A stretch of DNA of 15,072 bases, taken from Clostridiales bacterium. Lineage in GTDB: Bacteria; Bacillota_A; Clostridia; Saccharofermentanales; Saccharofermentanaceae. Under the pieces are notes generated by a model that saw only the letters and a list, made by a program, of their open reading frames with translations, ran no database searches and was not told the DNA's origin. The DNA lies in contig JAGCGE010000236.1 in NCBI GenBank assembly GCA_017649745.1, positions 1 through 15,072 of the forward strand. The letters are read 5' to 3'. Below, piece by piece: positions 1-6,856 of this stretch (position 1 is its first letter; each line of letters opens with the position of its first letter). Both the position numbers and the translations under genes were made by a program.

Positions 1-393
1 AAGAAGGAAGTTGCTAAGCTCAAGCTCGACATGGAGAAGCTCGACAAGAACCTTGGTGGTATCGTTGGTATGAACGGTCTCCCATCAGCTTTGTTCATCG
101 TTGATACAAAGAAAGAGCACCTTGCAGTAGCTGAGGCTAGAAGACTTAATATCCCGATCATCGCTATCGTTGATACAAACTGTGATCCTGAGGAAGTTGA
201 TCACGTTATCCCTGGTAATGATGATGCTATCCGTGCAGTTAAGCTCATCGCAGGTAAGATGGCTGACGCTATCATCGAGGCTCGTCAGGATGAGCAGTTG
301 ACAGACGTTGCTTCTGAGGAGGCTTCCGAGGAAGTCGCTGAGGATGCTTCAATCGAAGAGATCGCTGCAGCAGAAGAGACAGCAGAAGCTTAA
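1..393 (+). CDS. rpsB: 30S ribosomal protein S2, C-terminal part (5' truncated by window edge)
   Basis: Small-subunit ribosomal protein S2, which sits between the head and body of the 30S subunit and is needed for S1 recruitment in many bacteria. The frame is open from base 1, giving the last 130 residues. Family landmarks are the stretch [19 protein letters not shown], then [34 protein letters not shown], which match the conserved C-terminal half of S2. The N-terminal roughly half lies outside the window, so its start cannot be judged. After the last conserved helix (about residue 95 of the visible part) there is a tail of about 34 residues made almost entirely of Glu, Ala, Asp and Ser. The gene ends 39 bases before tsf, its usual partner. 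Codon use is strongly biased (GTT, GCT, ATC, AAG), as expected for a highly expressed gene. Confidence 0.97.
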   Translation, partial: KKEVAKLKLDMEKLDKNLGGIVGMNGLPSALFIVDTKKEHLAVAEARRLNIPIIAIVDTNCDPEEVDHVIPGNDDAIRAVKLIAGKMADAIIEARQDEQLTDVASEEASEEVAEDASIEEIAAAEETAEA

Positions 394-432
394 TTAATCA
401 TCAATATAGAAATAACCAGGAGGAACAATTAT

Positions 433-1365
433 ATGGCAATTACAGCTCAGCAGGTTAAAGAACTTCGTGAGTTAACAGGTTGCGGAATCATGGACTGTAA
501 GAAGGCTCTTACAGAGTGTGACGCAGATATCGAGAAGGCTAAGGACTGGCTCCGTGAAAAGGGTATGGCTAAGGCTGAGAAGAAGGCAAGCAGAGCAGCA
601 GCAGAGGGTGTTGTTGCTTCTAAGATCACAGATGATGGCAAGAAGGGTATCATCGTTGAGGTTAACATCGAGACAGACTTCGCTGCTAAGACAGATAAGT
701 TCGTTTCTTTCGTAGATGCAGTTGCTAACCACATCATGGATACAGATGCTGCAGATGCAGAGGCTCTTCTTTCTACAACAATCAACGGTAAGGATGTTGA
801 TACATTCCGTAAGGAAGCTATCGCTGATATCGGTGAGAACATTTCTATCCGTCGTTTCGCTAAGTATGAGATCAATGGTAACGGTGCTGTTACTTCTTAC
901 ATCCATGCTGGTGGTAAGGTTGGCGTTCTCGTAGAGATCGTTACAGATAAGGACGATGTACTCTCCAGCGCTGAGTTCAAGCAGTTCGCTAAGGATATCG
1001 GAATGCAGATCGCAGCTTCTAACCCAACATGGGTTGATAAGGCTGATGTTCCTGCAGATGCTATCGAGCGTGAGACAGATATCATCAAGAACAAGGCTCT
1101 TGCTGAGGGCAAGCCTGAGAAGATCGTTATGGAGCGTATCGTTCCTGGTCAGATCAAGAACTTCTATTCCATCAACTGCCTCTTGCAGCAGGAATTCGTT
1201 AAGTCTGAGAACAACGCTTCTGTTGAGTCTTACATCGCTGATACAGCTAAGGCACTCGGTTGCGAGATCTCTATCGCTCGTTTCACAAGATTCGGAATGG
1301 GTGAAGGTCTTGAGAAGAAGGAAGATGACTTCGCTGCTGAGGTTATGAAGCAGGCTGGTCTCTAA
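433..1365 (+). CDS. tsf: Elongation factor Ts (nucleotide exchange factor for EF-Tu)
   Basis: EF-Ts releases GDP from EF-Tu in the cytoplasm so that EF-Tu can reload with GTP and aminoacyl-tRNA. The 310-residue product is slightly longer than the usual 280-295. The N-terminal UBA-like module (residues about 1-50) carries VKELRELTGCGIMDCKKAL, the standard EF-Ts opening. The core contains VEVNIETDFAAKTDKF, with the conserved Thr-Asp-Phe that contacts EF-Tu. HAGGKVGVLVEI and the QIAASNPTWV segment mark the first and second halves of the dimerisation core. The start is fixed by a perfect AGGAGG at 418-423, nine bases before ATG. It follows rpsB by 39 bases and the two are surely cotranscribed. 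The gene is followed directly by a strong intrinsic terminator, so the transcript does not continue into pyrH as it does in some relatives. Confidence 0.98.
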   Translation: MAITAQQVKELRELTGCGIMDCKKALTECDADIEKAKDWLREKGMAKAEKKASRAAAEGVVASKITDDGKKGIIVEVNIETDFAAKTDKFVSFVDAVANHIMDTDAADAEALLSTTINGKDVDTFRKEAIADIGENISIRRFAKYEINGNGAVTSYIHAGGKVGVLVEIVTDKDDVLSSAEFKQFAKDIGMQIAASNPTWVDKADVPADAIERETDIIKNKALAEGKPEKIVMERIVPGQIKNFYSINCLLQQEFVKSENNASVESYIADTAKALGCEISIARFTRFGMGEGLEKKEDDFAAEVMKQAGL

Positions 1366-1393
1366 TCTTTAGATTTTGATCAATAATCATTTG

Positions 1394-1424
1394 AGAGGTT
1401 TCTCGTAAGAGGAACCTCTTTTTT
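1394..1424 (+). terminator. Intrinsic terminator of the rpsB-tsf operon
   Basis: The arms AGAGGTTTCTC (1394-1404) and GAGGAACCTCT (1409-1419) form an 11-bp stem with a single G-U pair and a GUAA tetraloop of the stable GNRA kind, followed by a run of six T (1419-1424). It lies 28 bases after the tsf stop codon. Confidence 0.93.
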
Positions 1425-1428
1425 GTCC

Positions 1429-1474
1429 TGAAAAGGTAAATAGCACCGCTTTTCCTTACATGAAAAGGTAATAG
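1429..1474 (+). repeat. Pair of short direct repeats upstream of the DUF4190-type gene
   Basis: TGAAAAGGTAAATAG at 1429-1443 and TGAAAAGGTAATAG at 1461-1474 share an identical 11-base core (TGAAAAGGTAA) and differ only by one A in the tail. The starts are 32 bases apart, close to three helical turns. They lie between the tsf terminator and the next gene, where a promoter is expected, so a regulator binding pair is possible. The sequence is A-rich and short, so chance similarity cannot be excluded. Confidence 0.4.
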
Positions 1475-1477
1475 AAT
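1450..1477 (+). promoter_or_regulatory. Candidate promoter for the DUF4190-type gene
   Basis: A TAGAAT hexamer at 1472-1477 matches five of six bases of the vegetative -10 consensus. Sixteen bases upstream is TTTTCC (1450-1455), a weak -35. A promoter is needed here because the gene follows a strong terminator, but the -35 match is poor. The second TGAAAAGGTAA repeat fills the spacer. Confidence 0.3.
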
Positions 1478-1551
1478 ATAGACATAAAAGATTAATTATT
1501 ATATTTTCAAGGTGGTGTAAACCGAATAAAAAAATGAAAGAAGGGATGATT

Positions 1552-1953
1552 ATGACAAGTGTAAACAATTTTGAAGCATTGCAGATCTCAACGATGAATC
1601 CGTATCGTTACAGCTGGGCTGATAAGAAGCCTGTCGTTAAAGAAGGACCTGGTCATGATGCTGCTAAGAAATCGTTTGGATGGGGTGTTATGTCGTGTGT
1701 ATGCTCATGGTTCTCCATTCTTGGCATCATTTTCAGTTTTGTAGGTCTTGCTAAGGCTTCAAAGGCTAAGAGCTTAGGCGACAATTCAGAAGCAAGAAAG
1801 GCCGGTATTCTTTTCAGTGTTCTCGGTCTTCTCGGATCTCTTGCTATTGCTGCTTGTCTCGTATTTTGCATCATTTTTGGAAACATGTATTTGGTAAATG
1901 AAGTATTTAAGTCTGATACAGTTCAGAATTCTGTAACGCAGGTTCTTGAGTAA
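1552..1953 (+). CDS. Small membrane protein, DUF4190-like, function unknown
   Basis: A 133-residue protein I recognise only as resembling the DUF4190 group of small two-helix membrane proteins. Residues 1-41 are a polar N-terminal region expected in the cytoplasm. Helix 1 covers about residues 44-66 (GWGVMSCVCSWFSILGIIFSFVGLAK), with the small-residue and Phe-rich pattern typical of the group. A short basic loop (KASKAKSLGDNSEARKAG) follows, then helix 2 at about 83-110. The C-terminal 23 residues are polar. The start was placed at 1552 because AGAAGGG (1539-1545) lies six bases upstream; in-frame ATGs at 1534 and 1546 lack a properly spaced site. The gene is monocistronic, with terminators on both sides. 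No enzymatic motif is visible and no function is proposed. DUF4190 membership is by eye and would need a profile search. Confidence 0.75.
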   Translation: MTSVNNFEALQISTMNPYRYSWADKKPVVKEGPGHDAAKKSFGWGVMSCVCSWFSILGIIFSFVGLAKASKAKSLGDNSEARKAGILFSVLGLLGSLAIAACLVFCIIFGNMYLVNEVFKSDTVQNSVTQVLE

Positions 1954-1975
1954 TAATCTAAGATCTGAAAAAACG

Positions 1976-2008
1976 ACTGTTCCTTGATCATCAGGGAACA
2001 GTTTTTTT
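1976..2008 (+). terminator. Intrinsic terminator of the DUF4190-type gene
   Basis: ACTGTTCC (1976-1983) pairs perfectly with GGAACAGT (1995-2002). The stem can extend inward by a G-U and two more pairs to a loop of about five bases. Seven T follow at 2002-2008. It begins 22 bases after the stop codon. Confidence 0.93.
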
Positions 2009-2049
2009 GTGCCACAAAAATCACATAGTATTAAAAGGGAATAATGGTA

Positions 2050-2082
2050 TCATATACCTACATTGTTTTGGGAGGTATATGA
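2050..2082 (+). promoter_or_regulatory. Inverted repeat overlapping the ribosome binding site of the LRR/DUF4214 gene
   Basis: TCATATACCT (2050-2059) is the exact reverse complement of AGGTATATGA (2073-2082), giving a perfect 10-bp stem with a 13-base loop. The 3' arm contains the AGG half of the GGGAGG ribosome binding site (2070-2075) and ends three bases before the chosen start codon at 2085. The upstream bases GGTAT (2046-2050) can instead pair with ATACC (2054-2058), which would free the ribosome binding site. As RNA this could be a switch on translation; as DNA it could be an operator. The base pairing is seen directly, the function is inferred. Confidence 0.5.
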
Positions 2083-2084
2083 CA

Positions 2085-4595
2085 ATGAATAAGAAAGCAA
2101 GTGCCATTTTTATGGCAGCTGCCTTTGTTTGTACTGTGTTCAATTTCGCCGGTACAGCGATAGCAGATACCAATGGTGTTGCTGTTAGTAATGAGACTTT
2201 TCCTGATCCCAATCTTTATAGTGATGTTAAAGCATTTGATGCAGATGGTAATGACATTTTGGACTGTGAAGAGCTCTCCAAAGTAACAGATCTCAAATTT
2301 GATTCTGAACACACATTATCTGATGTTAAGGGTATTGATCTTCTTACCGAGCTTAAGTCGTTGACGGTGATCGGTTCTGAAGTATCTTCATTGGATCTTA
2401 GCAACAATACTAATCTTCAGTCAGTATCTTTAGTATCAGATAAGAATCTCAGTTCTCTTGAACTTAACGAAGATATTGAGTCTTTTATCATTGCAGATTG
2501 TCCTGAGATCACATCTCTTGACCTCAAAGATAATAAGAAACTTGATCTTTTCTATTGTGCTTCTATGAATCCGACAGTGGATTTCGGTGAAGAATCTTCT
2601 CTGACAAAACTTAGTTTTGCAGATGTTCAGATCGAAGAACTCGATCTTTCGAACTTTCCTTCGCTTACAAGCTTAGGTCTTCTTAAGACGGGAGTAACTT
2701 CTATTGATCTAAGTAAGGCACCTATGCTTAATGATTGTGAGATCGACCTTACACCGATCAACTCTATTGTATTAAATGAGAACCTTAAGTCTCTTGCTTT
2801 GATAAGCACTGACCTTGAATCATTGGACATTTCATCTTGTCCTCATCTAAGCAGATTCTATAACACTAATGAGCCTGTAGAGATAAGTGATACTCCAGCG
2901 ATCGAGTCCAATACTAAGAAGAATCTCGGAAATGTAAGTTTTAAGTATTGGGGTTCTGTGCCTAATTCAGTTTTGATGACTGATATTAGCGATATTAAGG
3001 CAGCTCCATATGAAGGTGTTGAACTTAAAACAGAGATCTTTAAGGACCAAAATTTCCTTAATGCCGTAAGAGAATTCGATAAGGACAGTGATGAGTATCT
3101 TACGATCGAAGAAATCGCTGATATCAAGGAGATAACTCTTTCAGGAAACGTTACAGTAAAGGACTTTTCCGGAATAGAGTATCTTACAGAACTTAAGTCT
3201 CTTACAGGAAATAATTGTTCCATCAAGGATATCGATCTTACATGTAATGCTAAGCTTGAAACTCTTATTATTTCCAATAATGCGATCCTTGAGAGTATTA
3301 AGGTTCCTTCTTCTGTAAGTACGTTTATGATCGCGGGTTGTCCTAATGTATCAAAGCTCGACCTTAAAGATCTCGTTAATCTTGAGACATTCTATATGGA
3401 ATCTATGTCTCCTGAGATCGACTTCGGAAGCTATTCTCCTATCAAGAACTTGGCTATTGCAGATTCTTCTATCAGTAAATTAGATCTGTCAGGATTTAGG
3501 AATCTCAATATGTTGGGACTCCTTAAAACAAATGTATCTGAACTTGATCTTAGTAAAGCGCCTAATCTTACTATGGTCGAGATCGATCTTACTAAGCTTT
3601 CTTCATTGAAACTAAACAAGAAACTCGTGTCTCTCGCTCTTCTTGATACAGGACTTAAGAGTGTTGATATTTCAGAGTGCGATGAACTTATTAAGTACTT
3701 TACGACTAATGAAGCCAAAGAGTTTAAGGATAAGACGGTTGAAAGCAAGTTTTCTGATAACGAACTTGGTAGTCTCAGCGGTAAGGTCTGGGGCGAGACT
3801 CCATATAGTCTCATGACTGATATTGAGGAGATCGTTACTGAGAAAAAGGATGATGAAGGTGCAAGAAACTTCGTTAAGAGACTATACAGCAATATCCTTA
3901 ATAGAGAAGCTGATGAAGACGGTCTTAACTTCTGGACAAATGATCTTATGAATAAGAATCAGACCGGAAGAGATATCGTATTTAAGTTCTTGAGAAGTCC
4001 TGAATTTGTTGCCAAGAATTATGATAACGAAGAGTACCTTAAGATCCTTTATACCGTATTCTTTGACAGGGAACCTGACGCTGACGGACTTAAGTATTGG
4101 AAGGAGCTTCTTGATGCTAAAACGATCACTAAAGATCAGGTAGCAGAGGGATTTGTTAATTCACCTGAATGGGCTGATACATGTTCGTCCTATGGCATTA
4201 AGTCAGGCAGTAAAGTGACAAGCAGCGCTGAAGCTGATCCAACAGAACTTATTGATTCCTTTGTTGAGAGAATGTATGAGAAGGTTCTTGGCAGATCTTC
4301 AGATGAGGATGGTAAAAAGTTCTGGGCTAAAGATCTTGCTGCTAAGAGGATCACAGGTGAAAAGCTTGGAGTAGCATTCTTTACAAGTAAAGAGATGACA
4401 GACAGGAATCTTTCCGATGAGGATTATATTGATTGCCTCTATGAGACTTTCCTTGACAGAGCAGCTGATGTGGATGGAAAGAGATATTGGAGCGAATTAC
4501 TTAAGGATCATACAAGAAAGGAACTTATCTTTGGTTTTACAAGAAGTGATGAGTTTAAAGCTGACTGTGATAAAGCAGGCATACTTCCTTATTGA
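2085..4595 (+). CDS. Large secreted protein: signal peptide, two EF-loop/LRR modules, two DUF4214 modules
   Basis: An 836-residue extracellular protein of unknown function. Residues 1-27 are a signal peptide (basic MNKK, hydrophobic core, cleavage after AIA before D28). Two copies of one module follow with an exact 280-residue period: F39 and F319 begin them, EF-hand-like loops lie at 52-63 (DADGNDILDCEE) and 332-343 (DKDSDEYLTIEE), and each has about eight leucine-rich repeats of the LDLSxxxxL kind. Both loops lack the usual Gly at position 6. The C-terminal part from about 592 is DUF4214, with four half-units marked R-x-x-D-x-DG-x-x-[FY]-W at 606, 661, 736 and 791 (spacing 55, 75, 55), so it is duplicated too. 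No LPXTG, SLH or transmembrane anchor was seen. The start was chosen at 2085 because GGGAGG (2070-2075) is nine bases away, whereas the in-frame ATG at 2079 is only three. Surface adhesion or protein binding is a guess from LRR proteins in general. Confidence 0.88.
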   Translation: MNKKASAIFMAAAFVCTVFNFAGTAIADTNGVAVSNETFPDPNLYSDVKAFDADGNDILDCEELSKVTDLKFDSEHTLSDVKGIDLLTELKSLTVIGSEVSSLDLSNNTNLQSVSLVSDKNLSSLELNEDIESFIIADCPEITSLDLKDNKKLDLFYCASMNPTVDFGEESSLTKLSFADVQIEELDLSNFPSLTSLGLLKTGVTSIDLSKAPMLNDCEIDLTPINSIVLNENLKSLALISTDLESLDISSCPHLSRFYNTNEPVEISDTPAIESNTKKNLGNVSFKYWGSVPNSVLMTDISDIKAAPYEGVELKTEIFKDQNFLNAVREFDKDSDEYLTIEEIADIKEITLSGNVTVKDFSGIEYLTELKSLTGNNCSIKDIDLTCNAKLETLIISNNAILESIKVPSSVSTFMIAGCPNVSKLDLKDLVNLETFYMESMSPEIDFGSYSPIKNLAIADSSISKLDLSGFRNLNMLGLLKTNVSELDLSKAPNLTMVEIDLTKLSSLKLNKKLVSLALLDTGLKSVDISECDELIKYFTTNEAKEFKDKTVESKFSDNELGSLSGKVWGETPYSLMTDIEEIVTEKKDDEGARNFVKRLYSNILNREADEDGLNFWTNDLMNKNQTGRDIVFKFLRSPEFVAKNYDNEEYLKILYTVFFDREPDADGLKYWKELLDAKTITKDQVAEGFVNSPEWADTCSSYGIKSGSKVTSSAEADPTELIDSFVERMYEKVLGRSSDEDGKKFWAKDLAAKRITGEKLGVAFFTSKEMTDRNLSDEDYIDCLYETFLDRAADVDGKRYWSELLKDHTRKELIFGFTRSDEFKADCDKAGILPY

Positions 4596-4620
4596 TCGTT
4601 TTCGAAAAGTATAAAAACTG

Positions 4621-4671
4621 AGGGCATCTTCGGGATATAGACAGAATCTATCCTGATTTTGCCCTTTTCTT
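4621..4671 (+). terminator. Probable intrinsic terminator of the LRR/DUF4214 gene
   Basis: AGGGCA (4621-4626) pairs with TGCCCT (4660-4665). An inner stem forms between GGATA and TATCC with a two-base bulge and a short loop. The 3' side runs into TTTTCTTATTT. The stem is longer and less perfect than the other terminators here. It begins 25 bases after the stop codon. Confidence 0.75.
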
Positions 4672-4698
4672 ATTTAAGAAAGAAATATAAAATATAAC
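4670..4698 (+). promoter_or_regulatory. Candidate promoter region for pyrH-frr
   Basis: pyrH lies behind a terminator and needs its own promoter. TATAAC (4693-4698) and TATAAA (4686-4691) each match five of six bases of the -10 consensus. No good -35 is seen (TTATTT at 4670-4675 is the best spaced for the first). The exact promoter is uncertain. Confidence 0.3.
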
Positions 4699-4720
4699 GA
4701 GTAAAGACGGAGGTAACTTT

Positions 4721-5428
4721 ATGGGTGACTTAAAATACAAAAGAGTCCTTCTTAAGATCTCCGGTGAAGCGCTCGCCGGTGAGAAGAAGCAAGGCATCAA
4801 TGATGACATTTTGAAGGAGATCACATCTAAGATCAAGGCTGTATCTGACCTCGGAGTAGAGGTTGCAGTTGTTGTAGGCGGTGGTAATTTCTGGAGAGGA
4901 AGGTCATCAGAAGCTATGGACCGTGTAACGGCTGACCATATGGGAATGCTCGCTACAACGATGAATGCACTTGCGATATCGGATGCGCTTGAACAACAGG
5001 GAGCTGTTACACGTGTTATGTCTGCTATCGATATCAGACAAATGTGTGAGCCTTATATCAGAAAGAGGGCAGTAAGACATCTTGAGAAGGGTCGTATCGT
5101 AGTATTTGCTTGCGGAACAGGTAACCCTTATTTCTCAACAGATACTGGTGCTGCTCTTCGTGCTAAGGAGATCAATGCAGATATCTTCCTTAAGGCAACA
5201 ATGGTTGACGGTGTTTACGATAAGGATCCTAAGGTCTATCCTGATGCTAAGAAGTATGACGTTGTAAGCCATGATGAAGTACTTAAGCTCAATCTTAAGG
5301 TTATGGATTCAACAGCTGCAGCTCTTTGCAGAGACAACGGAACAAAGATCTTGGTATTTTCCATGGAAGATCCAGAAAATATCGTTAGAATTGCCAAGGG
5401 TGAGAATCTCGGAACTTTGGTAGAATAA
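4721..5428 (+). CDS. pyrH: UMP kinase
   Basis: Phosphorylates UMP to UDP with ATP in the cytoplasm, the step that feeds all UTP and CTP synthesis. It belongs to the hexameric amino-acid-kinase family typical of bacteria. The 235-residue length fits the family (235-245). Motifs in order are LLKISGEAL (residues 10-18) for phosphate binding; the glycine loop [10 protein letters not shown] (51-60); [13 protein letters not shown] from residue 71, the UMP-binding helix; [17 protein letters not shown] (132-148); and [14 protein letters not shown] in the ATP site. GGAGG at 4709-4713 is seven bases before ATG. It is followed by frr after 24 bases, the usual partner, so the two form an operon. In many Firmicutes pyrH directly follows tsf; here two unrelated transcription units lie between. 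Confidence 0.98.
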   Translation: MGDLKYKRVLLKISGEALAGEKKQGINDDILKEITSKIKAVSDLGVEVAVVVGGGNFWRGRSSEAMDRVTADHMGMLATTMNALAISDALEQQGAVTRVMSAIDIRQMCEPYIRKRAVRHLEKGRIVVFACGTGNPYFSTDTGAALRAKEINADIFLKATMVDGVYDKDPKVYPDAKKYDVVSHDEVLKLNLKVMDSTAAALCRDNGTKILVFSMEDPENIVRIAKGENLGTLVE

Positions 5429-5452
5429 TATAAAAATACGGAGGTTATATCT

Positions 5453-6019
5453 ATGATCGAGATCACAAAAGCTGATTATGATGCAGTTGAATCCAAGATG
5501 GACAAGACAATTGCAAATTTAACAGAGAACTTCAACACAATCCGTGCGGGAAGAGCTAATCCACACGTTCTTGATAAGATCACGGTAGATTATTATGGAG
5601 CACCATCTCCATTGAACGCCGTAGCTAATATTCAGGTTCCGGAAGCTAGAATGATCACTCTTGCTCCATGGGATCCTTCAATGCTTAAGGAGATCGAGAA
5701 GGCTATTCAGTCATCTGATCTCGGCATCAATCCTTCAAACGATGGTAAGATCATCAGACTCGTTTTCCCGATCCTCACAGAGGAGAGACGTAAGGAACTC
5801 GTTAAGGACGTTAAGAAGTACGGTGAAGAAGCTAAAGTTGCTATCCGTAACGTAAGACGTGATGCTATTGATAAGATGCGTGCAGCTAATAAGAAGAAAG
5901 AGCTCACAGAGGACGATCTTAAAGAATACGAAGAGAAAGTCCAAAAGATCACTGATAAGTATGTCAAAGATGTTGATAAGGCATGCGAAGTTAAAGAGAA
6001 AGAGCTCATGGAAATCTGA
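5453..6019 (+). CDS. frr: Ribosome recycling factor
   Basis: RRF splits post-termination ribosomes together with EF-G. The 188-residue product matches the usual length of about 185. The conserved segment NTIRAGRANPHVLDKITVDY (residues 28-47) and the second domain with YYGAPSPLNAVANI, APWDPSMLKEIEKAI and RLVFPILTEERRKELVK are standard. RNVRRDA at 132-138 carries the arginine (R132) known to be important in E. coli RRF at the same number. The C-terminal third is a long charged helix of the three-helix bundle. GGAGG (5440-5444) is eight bases before ATG. It lies 24 bases after pyrH and is cotranscribed with it. A terminator-like hairpin follows 20 bases after the stop codon, which suggests that the pyrH-frr transcript largely ends here. 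Confidence 0.98.
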   Translation: MIEITKADYDAVESKMDKTIANLTENFNTIRAGRANPHVLDKITVDYYGAPSPLNAVANIQVPEARMITLAPWDPSMLKEIEKAIQSSDLGINPSNDGKIIRLVFPILTEERRKELVKDVKKYGEEAKVAIRNVRRDAIDKMRAANKKKELTEDDLKEYEEKVQKITDKYVKDVDKACEVKEKELMEI

Positions 6020-6039
6020 TCTTAACATAAAGTGTTTTC

Positions 6040-6070
6040 AGGGCGGAAACGTTGTTCCGCCCTTTATTTT
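6040..6070 (+). terminator. Terminator-like hairpin between frr and uppS
   Basis: AGGGCGGAA (6040-6048) and TTCCGCCCT (6055-6063) form a perfect GC-rich 9-bp stem with a six-base loop, followed by TTATTTT (6064-6070). By structure it is an intrinsic terminator, with a tail interrupted by one A. The uppS ribosome binding site begins only five bases later, so there is no room for a promoter between the hairpin and uppS. Confidence 0.8.
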
Positions 6071-6088
6071 GATGAAGGGGAAAAGTTA

Positions 6089-6856
6089 ATGGCGATCCTT
6101 GGTTTCGGAAAGAAGAATACTCCAACAGGAGATGAACAACTTAATATTCCTGTATCCCTTGGCGTTATCATGGACGGTAACGGCAGATGGGCTAAAAAGA
6201 GAATGCTTCCGAGAAGTGCAGGACACAGAGCAGGTGCGGAGAACTTAAAAGAGCTTTGCCGTAATTGTGGTAATTACGGAGTCAAGTATCTGACCGTTTA
6301 TGCTTTTTCTACTGAGAACTGGTCAAGACCGTCTGATGAGGTTAATACACTCATGGATCTTTTCGTAGAGTTCTGGGAGAAATATGATCCGGAACTTGAG
6401 CAGGAAGGTATCAGGGTCAGGTTTACAGGCGATATCGATTCGCTTCCTGATAGGATTAAAGAAGTATGCCGTAAAGGTGAAGAACGCTCCAAGAATAGAC
6501 AGAAGATGCAGCTTATCGTTGCATTTAACTATGGCGGAAGACGTGAGATCGTTCACAGCTGTAAGACGATCGCTCAGATGGTCAAGGACGGTAAGATCGA
6601 TATAGATGACATTGATGAGCAGATGATCTCATCTAATCTCTATCTTCCTGATGTGCCGGATCCTGATCTTATAATCAGACCAAGCGGTGAGCAAAGACTC
6701 TCAAATTTCCTTTTATGGGAATCTGCTTATTCAGAACTCTGGGTATCTGATTGTCTTTGGCCTGATTTCGGTTTTGATGAATTGACTGAAGCTTTCAGAG
6801 CTTATACTAACAGAGACAGAAGATTTGGCGGATTATCCAAGGAGGACAATAAATGA
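6089..6856 (+). CDS. uppS: Isoprenyl (undecaprenyl) diphosphate synthase
   Basis: A cis-prenyltransferase that extends farnesyl diphosphate with isopentenyl diphosphate to C55 undecaprenyl diphosphate, the lipid carrier for peptidoglycan and other wall polymers. At 255 residues it is of normal size. The catalytic GVIMDGNGRWAKKR has Asp29. GHRAGAENLKEL, YLTVYAFSTENWSRPSDEV, NYGGRREI and the C-terminal PDLIIRPSGEQRLSNFLLW (ending near residue 209) followed by LWPDF are the five family regions. The start at 6089 is set by AAGGGG (6075-6080) eight bases upstream; a longer GTG start at 6032 would translate through the hairpin and adds no conserved residues. The stop overlaps the cdsA start (ATGA), so the two are translationally coupled. 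It opens a run of six membrane, isoprenoid and replication genes. Confidence 0.97.
   Translation: MAILGFGKKNTPTGDEQLNIPVSLGVIMDGNGRWAKKRMLPRSAGHRAGAENLKELCRNCGNYGVKYLTVYAFSTENWSRPSDEVNTLMDLFVEFWEKYDPELEQEGIRVRFTGDIDSLPDRIKEVCRKGEERSKNRQKMQLIVAFNYGGRREIVHSCKTIAQMVKDGKIDIDDIDEQMISSNLYLPDVPDPDLIIRPSGEQRLSNFLLWESAYSELWVSDCLWPDFGFDELTEAFRAYTNRDRRFGGLSKEDNK

Noticed and set aside
447..906. Long open frames on the minus strand opposite tsf
   Set aside because: They are a by-product of the biased codon use of tsf: low complexity rich in Ser and Leu, no ribosome binding sites, and no family resemblance.
1366..1551. Possible riboswitch, T-box or small RNA in the tsf to DUF4190 interval
   Set aside because: After the terminator only short direct repeats and AT-rich sequence are seen; no T-box, specifier or known riboswitch core was recognised.
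2007..2084. Upstream in-frame TTG (2007) or ATG (2079) as the start of the LRR protein
   Set aside because: The TTG lies within the preceding terminator's T run and adds residues without a signal-peptide character. The ATG at 2079 is only three bases from GGGAGG. ATG 2085 has correct spacing and starts a clean signal peptide (MNKK...).
4599..4608. Palindrome TTTTCGAAAA right after the LRR stop codon
   Set aside because: Too short and AT-rich to form a stable hairpin, with no T tract; the real terminator is at 4621-4671.
1425..4720. Mobile element carrying the DUF4190 and LRR genes
   Set aside because: No transposase, integrase, terminal inverted repeats or target duplications were found at either edge.
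6032..6088. GTG start 19 codons upstream of the chosen uppS start
   Set aside because: It would translate through the perfect hairpin at 6040-6063, has no ribosome binding site, and the added residues do not match the family; AAGGGG at 6075-6080 supports 6089.
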